NCBI RefSeq assembly: GCF_014851395.1
Contig: NW_024042261.1
Span: 36,481,942-36,545,941, forward strand
Direction of reading: 5' to 3'
Length of the DNA: 64,000 nt
Origin: Micropterus salmoides
Lineage: Eukaryota > Chordata > Actinopteri > Centrarchiformes > Centrarchidae
Made by a program: the position numbers and the translations under genes. Positions 1 through 11,704 of this stretch are shown here, in pieces. Positions within the stretch are counted from its first letter, which is position 1; every line of letters begins with the position of its first letter. The notes under the pieces are model-generated. The model worked only from the letters and a program-made list of their open reading frames with translations. It made no database searches and was not told where the DNA came from.

Positions 1-1019
1 TCAGCAGATAACAGTGATGTTAAGTTAATAAGCATCTGCAGTGCATCTCTCTAGTCTGTCTTGCTAACCCAGCTTGGCAGCACATCTCTTGGTCTGTCTG
101 TGTTTTGGTTGCTTGCCAGACTTTGTGCCTAAACAACATTACAATAAATTACAACTATTAATTAAGTTTGATGAACGCAGATGGGAAACAGTGTTTATAA
201 ACTATGTTCATGCGATCGTCAGCCAGTCCAAGCACAGTGGATCCACATTCAGCCTCAGCCAGTACTAGCTTGGACCCAGTACAGACACCTTCAGCAGGTC
301 ACACAGACCCAGGTGAAGTACAGGTTTACTAAGAAAATAGTGCAGAGCAAAATGTGTGCTGTGATTCTTACAGAAACTCATGGTGTAGGTGGTATTGACA
401 CAGATGATGTTTCAATAGAATAAATGCAGCTGAATGCATTAAATGAACATCTTATTAAAAGAACAGTGCTGTAGTTACTTACAAATACAAAAATTGTCAA
501 GTTCAAATTCAAGTTTGATGGAAAAAACTTTTAAAAGCAGCTCTCTGGATCTTTGTGGGCTACGGCTACCAGATGTCATTCAGATTTCTGTAGAATGAAT
601 GTAAAGTCATTTTTCCTCTCTTCCTCTCTCATGGTTGTGAAAATTCAATTTCACTATGTTTACACCTGCTTTTTAGATAATTTCCCCAACAAAACTCACC
701 ATCTCAGACTGTGGGACTTCAGTGAATCCAACAAAATACATAATAAACCGCAGTTAACATTTCTACTTTTATTTGTATGGTCCTCACTTAAAAGCATGTA
801 AGGAGAGTGGCACCCATTGAAAACACTTTCTAAAACATCTCTTGGGTCTGTTTGATAAACACATTTATTCCTTCAGGAGAAGTCTGTTTTATTAATTGTT
901 TTTATTTGCAGCTACATGGACCAATGGTGTGGAGGAATTGTGTCACATTCTCCTAACACATAAAAGTACAATCACAACTGATCTGATCTGAACTGATTAG
1001 GAAGTAAACAACCACTTAC
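1..1019. other. Intergenic or intronic DNA, no exon recognised
   Basis: I see no convincing coding exon here. The visible GT92 gene ends at 1020 with a good splice donor in mid-codon, so at least one more exon is needed. I looked on the minus strand for a terminal exon that continues the family's C-terminal tail and found none. Short ORFs on both strands have no recognisable domain. The missing exon may lie left of the window or may be too short and diverged to see. Confidence 0.4.
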
Positions 1020-1337
1020 CTTGTGTGGTACATCCGTGCTATATTCCTGTCAACCAAGGTGCAGCCTTTCTGTGAGCTCAGCACTTTGTGGACGGCCGTG
1101 GAGAACACAGTTCGTGGGTTGACAATGATCTTGGTGTTACCGTAAAGAGGGGGTTCCTGGTACAAGTGAGCCAGGATGTTCACCCCGGGCACATTCTGCC
1201 AGCTGGGGCTCTGCTGGGGCAGAGTTTGGGAGGTGGGAGGAGGCAACTTCATGGTGTTGGGGAACACGTTATTCTCAAACAAGTAACACAGGTCAGCCCC
1301 ATATTTATTTTCCAGCAGAGGCAAAAGCGCCGTCCAA
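1020..1337 (-). CDS. GT92 gene, exon 8 of the visible set (C-terminal catalytic part)
   Basis: The exon starts after a pyrimidine-rich acceptor (minus strand ...TTTTTTTACCAG) and ends in ACACAAG before GTAAGTGG. It completes a split Ser codon and encodes WTALLPLLENKYGADLCYLFENN..., then PGVNILAHLYQEP and KIIVNPRTVFSTAVHKVL, which are typical of the C-terminal half of GT92 domains. It ends in phase 2, so a further exon must follow to the left of 1020. Confidence 0.85.
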
Positions 1338-4300
1338 CTGGTAAAAAAAGAAAAAATATACTGTTACTACAATTTTTAAACACTACCCACATACAAGCAG
1401 CTTAACAGAAATAAATGCTTTAACACACAATAACACAGTATAATGGAGTTGGAAGCACACACACACACACACACATATATATACATATAGCCACTCTCCC
1501 AGTTTGGGGGTCACACCAGTGCTCCAATTACTGCTGGCACCACTGTTGCTCTTACTTTCCACATCTTTTCTAGCTCCTCTTTCAGCCCTTGGTGTTTCTC
1601 AAGTTTCTCGTGTTCCTTCTTCTTGATGTTGCTGTTGCTTGGGATTACCACATCTATCACTGCAGCCTTCTTCTGCTGTTTGTCGATCAACACGATGTCT
1701 GGTTGGTTAGCCATCACCAGTTTATCAGTCTGGATCTTGAAGTCCCACAGGATTTTATCTTAGTCATTCTCAACTACCTTAGGAGGTGTTACATTTTGAA
1801 CGTGGGACTTCCAGCCCATACTCATGGCAGATGTTACTGTACACTATGTCAGCTACCTGGTTATGGCGTTCCATGTACGCTGTTCCTGCCTGCATCTTAC
1901 ACCCTGCCGTTATGTGCTGTACTGTCTCAGGGCATCCTTGCACAGTCTGCACCTGGGGTCCTGCCTGGTGTGGTGGGAGTTAGAACACTGAGCTAGGAGT
2001 TATTTCTTTTTCAGTGTTGATGATGGGTTTCATCAGGTTGCACCTGACGCGGACCTTACTGGTATTGTGTTTGCGGTTTCACTCATGCCTGAGGTTGGCA
2101 ATTAGCATTAAGGACCTTGCCTGGATACCCCCGCCCTGACAGGGAATCGAACCTACAGGTGATCGTGGGTTTGATTCCCGGTCAGGGTGGGATCACCTGT
2201 ACCAAAGTCAGTTGCATTAACCACTGAGCTAACCAGGAGCTATATATATATAGATATACTGTATACACACACACACACACACAAGTGTTGCATTTGTAAA
2301 CATCATTAACTCCTCCTATGAAGCATCGATTAGTGCTTTATAAACATTATAAATGAGTGTGAGATCAAGATTGTATTTCATCAGTCAGCGAACTAAAAAA
2401 GACATGATAACTTTATTGCAAACCAAGCATCATTTCCAGAGGTCGATTTATCAAAGACTCTCATTAAATAAGTGCTACCTGTCGACTGTCTGGGGCAGAA
2501 TGAGTTCGTCTATGTCCTGCAGAGCCACATATCTGGACTGGTACATGTATCTGTAAACACAGTCATTGAGAGCAGCAATCTGGCCAAAGTAGTGGAGGTC
2601 ACCTGGGCCGTGTTGAGGAAGCCAGCCTCGAGATACATTCAGAAATCTGGACAGAGACCAAGGAATCACCTCTACTAAACCTGAAAAGAAGACATTGAAA
2701 GAATTAGATCAGCCAAGAGGTTTTAATTCAGTCAGTACAACTTTAATCAAAGAAACTTTTATTTGCTTTGCAGTAAGTTATGTTTGGTGGTATGACTCTG
2801 TTCCGGGACCTCTACCTTATAAGGCGCCTTGTATTGAATTTGCCAATAAACACTAAGGAGAATCACCTGAGCTGCCAATTGATGTTGACTGGCTTTGAGA
2901 TCAGCTGCTATCAACTGAGCCCTGTTTCAGAAAGCAGGTTTAAAAAAGTCTGAGCTTATCCCTGAGCTGAGTTGAATGAGCCTGAGATGGGAAACTGAGT
3001 TTTTGGTTCCAGAACAGCTGATGCAATATAATGTACATAACTATGTTTTCAGTGGTGTATAAAGACCTCTGCGCGGACCGGCTGCAGCTGGCCAAACGGC
3101 CTTCATGCAGCTTGGCTCTGATGTCGCAGGCAGGCCATTTCCTCCCCTCGTCGGGGAGCGGCATGGTTATGAGCCCACGAGTGTGCCTGCCCCACCTCAT
3201 GCGGACCCCCAGGTGACTGTGTCTGCCTCCGCCTCCCTCCCCCCACCGGGGATACGGTACGGCTGTGGTCCCCCCAAGTGGCAGAGCGCAGATGGCCCCG
3301 GTGGAGCAATGCTCCCATGCTGACTCCAGCATGGTGGCGCATGTTTCCCCCTGTCTCTCTGCTGTCTCTAGAGACAGTGGCGGGCCGAGGAGGAAATATT
3401 CTGCTTGTGACATCAGAGCCAGACTGCATGAAGGCCACGCAGCCGGTCCGTGTTATATGTTATGGGAGAGAGCATGTGCAGCTTTGCAGCAAGCTCAGGC
3501 TGCTTGTTCGGCTAACATACAGCTGGCTCACACAATGTGGGGAAGTGAGAAACAGCAATGATAATTTTTGTTATCTTTTCTCAAAAGCAGCTGTATGTAA
3601 AGTGCAACAGTAAGGTCACGCAGTTTACAAGAAACACATTTCTCCCCAGCATCACTGTCGCCTGCCGTGCGTAATGTGTTCGGCACACACAATGATTCTG
3701 AAGTGATTTTGAATGAGAGAAAGCAAGTAGCAGTACGTGACGGTGAAAGTTAGCGGAGGAAAATATTTAAATTACTTCGTAAGTTATCAGTCTGGTGAAC
3801 ATTTGCAGTGTAGGTCACAGTGTGTCCGTTAAGTCTGTTGTTTCCGCAACGGCTGGAAAAGTGAAGGCAGTTAGCACTAGCTAACCCAATTCCCATTTCA
3901 AATATGTCTTTTAATAGGCTACATTTTGTGAAGTGGTTGTCTTTAATTGTCCACTGCATCTGTTAGGGCCTGACCATAGGCTCGCCATTCATCTGTGATA
4001 ACATCTGAGCCTCTTCTTACATGATGTTGGTCGGCAACAGGTCTCTTGAGCGATCTTTCACCACCCTGAAATTGAGTTTTCTTGATGTAATTGTGTTGTG
4101 TTTTTGTGCTAAACTGCAAAATGTCCAAAATTCATACAGATTGTCCATAAAGTGAAGAAACATAAATAAAAGTTGTTTTCCTGCACAAAATGTGTGTCAC
4201 TTTACTTAACTTTACTTAACAAACAATTACGTGTTATAAGGTCTTATAATTAGTTCATTTACTACCTAACTTGTTGAGGAATGAGAACCGCAGGTTGAAG

Positions 4301-7300
4301 CTAAACTGGTGTTCTGTACACATACTGTACATCCTGATAAAGTTAAATTATATTTCAGTGTCCAGAGGAGTTGGACAACTGGTTATTAAAGGAGGGACGC
4401 TGGTGACCATGGAGGAGCTAAGGCTACTGAAGTAAATCAGGGATGTAAACTAGTCTTTTTAAGCAATTGAGGAGACATTTCTTTTGGATTTTAATGTGTA
4501 AACGAAATGCTTAGTAATTATCCAGAATTTACACAGACAAAAAAATGCAACAAGATGGATCGCTGCCCTCTGAATTGTAATTAAATTGAATTGTGAGGTA
4601 CCAAGAGATTCTCATTCCTACTGCCCAAACAGTATTCCCATTCAATTACTTTAAAATGTCTTTTACATTTTGTGAAGTGGTTGTCTTTAATCATCCACTG
4701 CATCTGTTAGGGCCTGTGAGGTCCATAGGCTCACCATTCATCTGTGATAACATCTGAGCCTCTTCTTACATGATGTTGGTCGGTAACAGGTCTTCTCTTG
4801 AACGATCTTTCACCACCCTGAAATTGAGTTTTCTTGATGTAATTGTGTTGTGTTTTTGTGCTAAACTGCAAAATGTCCAAAATTCATACAGATTGTCCAT
4901 AAAGTGAAGAAACATAAATAAAAGTTGTTTTCCTGCGCAAAATTTGTGTCACTTTACTTAAAGCAAACAATTCCGGAGCCGGGCTCTGCCGGGGGGGACG
5001 TGCGTAATTTGTGGAGCGGCAATAGGATAACACTACACGCAGGGTTTTGGGTGTGTATCCTGTCTGCACTAAGTGTAACGTATGACACTATGGCGAGTGG
5101 ATAGTGTCACTGATAACCTACCAAAGGGGACCGTTGTGTGACAGCTACGTGTGAATAGGCTACTCCGTCGCCAGTGCACAACTTTGTTGATCAGCATGAT
5201 CCTTATCCTTCCCGCATCCCCTATTACGGCCGCCGGTGACTCCGGCCTCGACGCTGGCTAGGTTGCCGCGAGGCAAGCTAACGTTAAGTTCTTCATTTTC
5301 CATCGGGATGCTACACTAAGAGAAACCAGCACACCATTATAAAATGATACGAACGTAATTTCCCACTCTACATGGCCTACTGTTAATGCTCATAACATAA
5401 AGCTATAACCCATGATTCTATACCAAGAAGAAGACCATTTAATGTTCAATTGTAGACAAACATACTGGGAGTTTTGGGGAGTAACCACTTACATGTAATT
5501 TAGTCAAGTAATTAAATTACAAAATAAATGTAAGTGTTATCTGTTACAGTTAGGCCTACTGGGAAAAATATGTAATTAAATCAACATTACTCATGAAAAT
5601 GTTCATGATTACATTGGGGGTTACATCAGAATATTTTCTGTAAAAACCTCAGCTATATGTTGAATAATATTAATTTTGTTGCTTTGCGTGTTTTTCATAT
5701 GCACATTAAAACTAGAGAAAACTGTTTTGCCTCAAGGAGCTCATTGAACACTAATCAAACCCGTTTAAAGATCCCTTTTATTTTACAACCGTAAACATTT
5801 TGTGGTTGGGAGTGGGAATATATTGAATGTACAGTATTTCTAGGTATTTTTCACGCTTCCTTTTGGTTAGATTCACAAAAGAACCTTTTAAAAATTTGGA
5901 CAAAGGCATCATACTAACAAAGCTAAAGCACTGTTTTGTTAAGTACAAACTTCTCAGCTGACATAACTTAATTATTTAAGTTGAGTAATATCTTGGATAA
6001 ATATTATATTCATATAATAATATTGCTTACTTTTAGATTTTTGTGTAAAAAATTTTTTTTGTACTAGTACTAATACTAGTACTAGTCAACTCTCTGGACA
6101 AAGCCCTCGATCTACTGTTGCCGGAAGAGTGGGAGTCGGACTGGCTCTGCTCTTCCCGTTCACGGGTCTCTGAGCGGCTCCTTGCTTCCCCTGTTCCGAC
6201 CTAGGTTGACTAGGTTGCTGCGGCGAGGCAAGCTAATGTTGAGCTAACAGGAAACTAATGTTGAGCTAACGTGTGGTCTACCCCGCATCAGCCGATCAGG
6301 CAGACCCTGTGTGTCAACATTGCCGAATCAGCAACACCAAACATGCACTCCCCACACTGTGTGAGCCTGCCATTAGCCAGGCGGCTAACCTGCAGCTCGA
6401 GCTCAAATCAACAAGCAGTACACTCTCTATTCGTGGTCTGAGGTCCTCTCACACACCCCTCCACACAGAAACTGTGTATGAGCCACACGAAAGCGGACTC
6501 TTCGTGTGGACGAAACACATGCCCTGTACAGACATTCCTCACTGACATGTGCGTCCAGGAGAACCCCTTTGTTTCACAAAAGCCAAGCTGTGTCATATGA
6601 GCCCATGAACGCGGACATTATGTTTCGTGTGGACAGGATACACACACTCGACCCTTTGTATGGTGCTGTCCTATTGCCGCTCCCTGGTGTGACCGCCACG
6701 GTCGCAAGAATGTCCGCAGGCCCAAGGCTGCTGCAGGCGCAGCTCCCTATGCCGTCCCCTGATGCCCTGCCCGCCGTCACGGCCGACGCCTGCCCTGCTG
6801 ACGCAGCTTCACGCTCCCAAGGCCTGCGGTGGCCTGCTCATGGTCTAACCCAGCCAGCATTCACGGCGTTCCAGGAAGCACCAGTGACATTTTGGGGGGG
6901 GGGGTTGTGTGTTCACTGTTCATGTTCTGCCTGCAGTTTCTCTGTTGAGACAAAGTGTTTTGAAATATACACAAACAGAGCCCTAAAGAGCATGTTCCTT
7001 GGGCCACTGCTGCCTTAGCTGAGTCAGCGGCCACACATTTCCCCCACACTGTACAGACCGGCTGCAGCTGGCTGGACAGCCTTCATGCAGCCTGGCTCTG
7101 ATGTTTGGAGTGGCTCGTTTTCTGCTCTATGGGCAGGTGGATGAACAGCCTGGCCCACTGGGATCACAGGCTGCAGTTCTCCTCCCCCCCTCCCCCCTTT
7201 GCCTGGATAGAGGAAACAGTTCTCTCCTCCCTAGCTCAGATTTCTGACCTCCAGATGGGCTCCGGAGTTCAGCTATCTCCAGAGTTCCCTGATCTGATTG

Positions 7301-10300
7301 CCCGGATCTGGCTCAGGTTTGGCGTGGCAGAGGTCAGTCTGTTTGCCAACCAAGAGTACGCTCAGTGTGCCCCGTGGTTTTCACTGAGGTAGCGGGACAA
7401 CCCATTGCGGTTTGTGGAGGCCTTAGCGCATCCACTGTGGCTTCCTTGGCTGTTGCTTTGCTGATGCTTTTTTGCCGGTTCGGCTGACCCCGCACCTCCT
7501 GCACCGCCTGTGGTTTTCAGCCTTGGCAGTCATCCTGGTGGGAAAACTCCCCTGGAGGGATGCGCTCTCTCAGGCGGGGGGGCGTGATCAGGAGCTATAC
7601 GCTTCACCGCCACACCCACAGGGGGTGGCCAATGAGGAGCGGCACCTGTAAGGTCTACGTCTCTCCCGTAAGGTGGTGTGCACCATCCTAGGGCCGAAAG
7701 GCGCCTCTACTCAGTCCTCTTACTCCTCCACATTGTCAGCATTCCAACGCTGGTGTTTTGACCTGGCGTTGGACCTGGTGGCCTGTCCGCTGCCTTTGGT
7801 GCTTATGTCCTCCAGCTGCTCATGGACAGAGGTCTGGCGTTGAGTATGGTTAAGACCTACATTTCCACCATTTTGTCCTGTCACAAAGGGTTCGGTGACA
7901 GGACGGTGTTCACTCACCTGCTGATGTAGCGTTTCCTGAAGGGGTTGCGGAGGCACAGGCTGGTATTGTGGCCTGCCGCCCCACAGTGGGATTTGGCACA
8001 AGTGGGATTCTGACCCAAGCCCCTTGATCTGGCTGCCCTCTCTGTAGCTCCGTCATGTCTCAGGATCCAGGGTGATGGCAGCTCTACTTTCCTGCGCCCT
8101 AATCCAGCATTCATGCCTAAGAGCATCACCAACTCCTTTCGGTCATGGGTTATCACTCTCTCTGGCTTCTTTCCTCCCACCCCATTGGTCTGAGGACGAA
8201 GCTGCGTCCAACCTCCTCTGCCTGGTGTGCGCTGTCCTACTACGTGGCGCGCACGGCTGCCTGGCGCTGTTCGCAGCGCCTGTTAAGTCCAAGGGGCTTC
8301 CCTTGTCAGCGCAGCACCTGTCTCACTGGTTGTAAGAGGCACTCCATGAAAGGCGTCTCCTCCTCTGTGGCGTTGCACGGCGGAATGTCGGTGGATGACA
8401 TCTCTACGGCGGCCTCCTGGTCTTGCCCGTGCTCGTTCATCCATTTCTACCTGCGGGATGTCTCCCACTTCTTGCTGACTCACTCAGTACTGAGTGTTCT
8501 GTCTGAGTGATTGTCCTCTGTGAGTACACAGTGCGCTTTTTCCCAACCAGAAGGTGGGGGGAGTGGCCCATGCTCACGCTGGCCCTGCTCTGTGCACAGC
8601 TGTGGGGCCCCCCATCCCGTCCCGACCCCTTACGCATGGGTTGGTTCTCCGCCTTCCCATTGACAGTTGCACACACGCCAATACCAATGCCGTGAGTTGT
8701 AGGGGACTGGATGGCTTATTATGTTGGCTCTGGGCAGGTGGGTCTGTGCTTGGTGGTACAGTATGGGCCATTGAGGCTTTGACTCATCCTGCTTCGCATC
8801 TAACCCAATAGCGATTGCCTTAGAGGGCAAAGCCTATACGTAATAGGACGATAGTTACATACAGGGGTGGAAATGAACACCCGCCAAGCGCCAAATGCGG
8901 GTAGATTTTGCGTTTGGCCTATTCGGATATCGCCATATAATAGGCTTTTGACGGTACCTAACAGCGTTGGTTTTTGTCATGTGTTGCACTTAAATTTGTA
9001 CCAAGGGATCTAAAATCATGTAACACATGGATTAGGGGCGTTCATTGGTTGTTGTTTATGTTCATTTCAGGTTACTTGTGTCTTATTGGCGTACATATGT
9101 AAGGGGGTGGGCGTTAGGGGATTGAAGTCAGGGTCGTCTTTAAGTTTGTATTCAACAGAATACCTTATTATCTCCGTTAAAAGTACTGAAACAAATGTTT
9201 ATGTGACAGAAAAAGGCAAGTTATTATTTTGGCAAGAAAAAAAAATGTCTGGCCGGTGGAGTTTTTCATCTACCAGTCCCATTGGCAGGTGAGCCAAAAA
9301 TTAAATTTCCACCCCAGGTTACGTATTGTAACTCCAGATTCTATGAGTATAGGCACAGACCTCTGAAGCTTGATTTATACTCCTCCGTCGGGTCTACGTG
9401 CATAGCTACGCCATAGGCTACACACGTAGCCATGCATTTATACTTGTGCATCGGTGTCTCTGTCATTCTGCAATTACACCGCCAAACGCTAGTCGGCGGT
9501 AGCGCTGTGGCATCCACTGTGTTGACTTTTGCTGGCCGAGCAGGCTAACTTCCGATTGTGGGGGTAAAATTGTATACTTGCGGCTGGGATAGCCTTTTCA
9601 AATGTTAGCGACCGAATGGATAACATTCTGATAGTGAAACGAATCATTTCGCTTGGGTTGTGACGGTCAAATATTGATCCACTGTTTATATTGAGCCGCC
9701 GTTTTGGCCGCTAGTCAAACTTACTTGAAAGCACGGGGCACTTCCTGTCTGCTCGGAGGCATTGCTAGGCTACCCAGCTGACCAATCACAGTGTTTATGG
9801 TCCGCGTCGCCTTAACGTGTATTTACATTTTTGAGGAGGTGCACGTCAGCGACAGCGTAAGCTACGGGGCTACGTAGAGGCTACGCCGTCGTTATAAATT
9901 ACACTTAAGCAGTGGGCCTCACTGGACCTTGGTTCTCAGAGCTGAAAAAACGTCTCACTGTTGTGTATATATACAAGGTGCGGACGTAGGACAGGGTGGG
10001 CGTAGACAACTTTTCTCAGTGCTGCACAGGCGCACATAGGTGTAACATCAAATAAACACTGCTACGTTAGTAACGTAATGTTACATTAGTGGCAAAATTC
10101 ACTGTTTCATTTGCATATCAAATGAACTAATTAGCAATCATTAGCAGATCGTTGCCACCCACCTTCATCACAAACGCAGACAGGTTTCGACAAGAATGCC
10201 GTGAACGGCTGAATATTATAAGGAGCTGCCCAACGAGGTGCCTGATGCAAAAACACTAAATCCAGCACTGAACAAATCCTGCACCACAAACAGTAATAAT

Positions 10301-11659
10301 AGGGAATGTACAAGATTGTAGTTCTGTGACTCCTGTATGGCAGATTTGCATGATTCAAAGTTCAGAAAAATATATTTTTCTTCATGTAGGCCTTCATTTA
10401 ACCCTCTGTCTGAACAAGCAGTAGATGCTGCTGTCTCTTTAAGGCCCCCCTCTCAAAGCCTGCTGTCTTCTGATTGGACAAGACCCGAGCATGTTACCAG
10501 GCTGTTGTTGTTGCTGTGGGTTGCCATGCCATTAGTGTGGGAGCACGTGACCATATATGGAACTCTGGCTCTGTATTACCTAGAAAGGAGCTGTTGGTAG
10601 AAAAAGCAGTTCAAAACAGAACGTTCAGAACAGGAGGAAACCTGAGGTTTTTGCTCACAGTGATTTCGTATAAATGCTTTAACCTAATTTTTTTAAATTT
10701 TGGCCATGTTTAACATGAACATCCAACATTATAACACGGTAGATAAGTCATAAAATGCGGAAAAGCATAATAGGTCTCCTTTAAAATAATGTATTTGTTG
10801 TAGTTGTTGTTGTTGTAGTTGTAGTTGTTTCAGTTTCATTTTGCACTGCTGAGGGAAGCAGAGTTGCAGTGTATAAGTCAAGTTATTTGTTGTTCTACAT
10901 AGGCTAAGCAAATGGTGGCTAGCATTAGCTCCTGAAGTAGTATGGTAGGATTAGTATTTTTTTTCTTTGGATAAAGTAAGCTACTGTGTGTTTGGCTTCG
11001 TTAAACTTTTTTTTGTAAAGCATTTAGCAAGGGCATAGGTACGCATTTGTCTTAATATGTTGACTATGACACTCAGGTAGTTATTTGTCCAAAACAAGAT
11101 AAAATAAAGATATCGTTTAGCCTGTTCGGTGTAGCTTTTTCACACTTAAACAGTGTGCAAAGACTGGCTGTATGGATTCATCTTGGCTGAATTGAAGTTT
11201 ACGTACTGTTACTACGACATTGTTTCCCATCCCTTTCCTGGAGAAAGTTACCACCTGTACTGCATGATTTAATCTCTCCCTGCTTCAACACAGCAGATTT
11301 AAGCAGCTTCCAGATACATAATGAGTTGACAGTGAATAAAGTAAAAGTATTATTACAGCGGGCTACTAACTTTTGTGTCTCCATTCATTTTTATGGCAAG
11401 TAGTGAGCTGCTGTGTGTGTGAGAAAGTGTTGACCACGTAATGAGCGATTAAGTCTCTGTCTGTCTAGGCTCAAGCTATTATTTAATTATTTATTAATCT
11501 CCGCTGGTAACGTTCATTATACTATAGACCCCCACGAAGCTCAAACTATAACTGTAGTCCAGTTCCCACAGTTGTCAGTTTTTCACATTAGATTCAGCTG
11601 ATATGATGATTTAATGCTATAGTATATATATTACTCTTCAAAGGGAACTTATGAATGAG

Positions 11660-11704
<45 letters not shown>

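Larger units (their letters stand above)
6090..10030 (+). mobile_element. DIRS-type tyrosine-recombinase retrotransposon, broken and interrupted
   Basis: The plus strand shows, in order, a gag-like region in two frames (6273-7018), the end of an RNase H-like domain (RFGVAEVSLFANQEYAQC, PWFSL at about 7310-7390), and a tyrosine-recombinase domain in several frames (7790-8510: MDRGLALSMVKTYISTILS, FLKGLRRH, KGLPLSAQHLSHWL, MSVDDISTAASWS, FYLRDVSHFLLT). The reverse transcriptase proper is missing between about 7050 and 7230. Many stops and frameshifts make it dead. The 3' part continues to 8861, resumes at 9318-9368 and again from 9907 after two insertions. DIRS elements use a recombinase rather than an integrase. 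Both ends are approximate. Confidence 0.72.

Noticed and set aside
2095..2245. Possible tRNA gene
   Set aside because: A and B boxes are present but no acceptor stem or full cloverleaf. The same holds for 14432-14622 and 17735-17930. All are SINE heads.
3031..3613. Several overlapping ORFs on both strands around 3.0-3.6 kb as a host gene
   Set aside because: They arise from a GC-rich inverse repeat that matches the DIRS-like element, with no exon signals.
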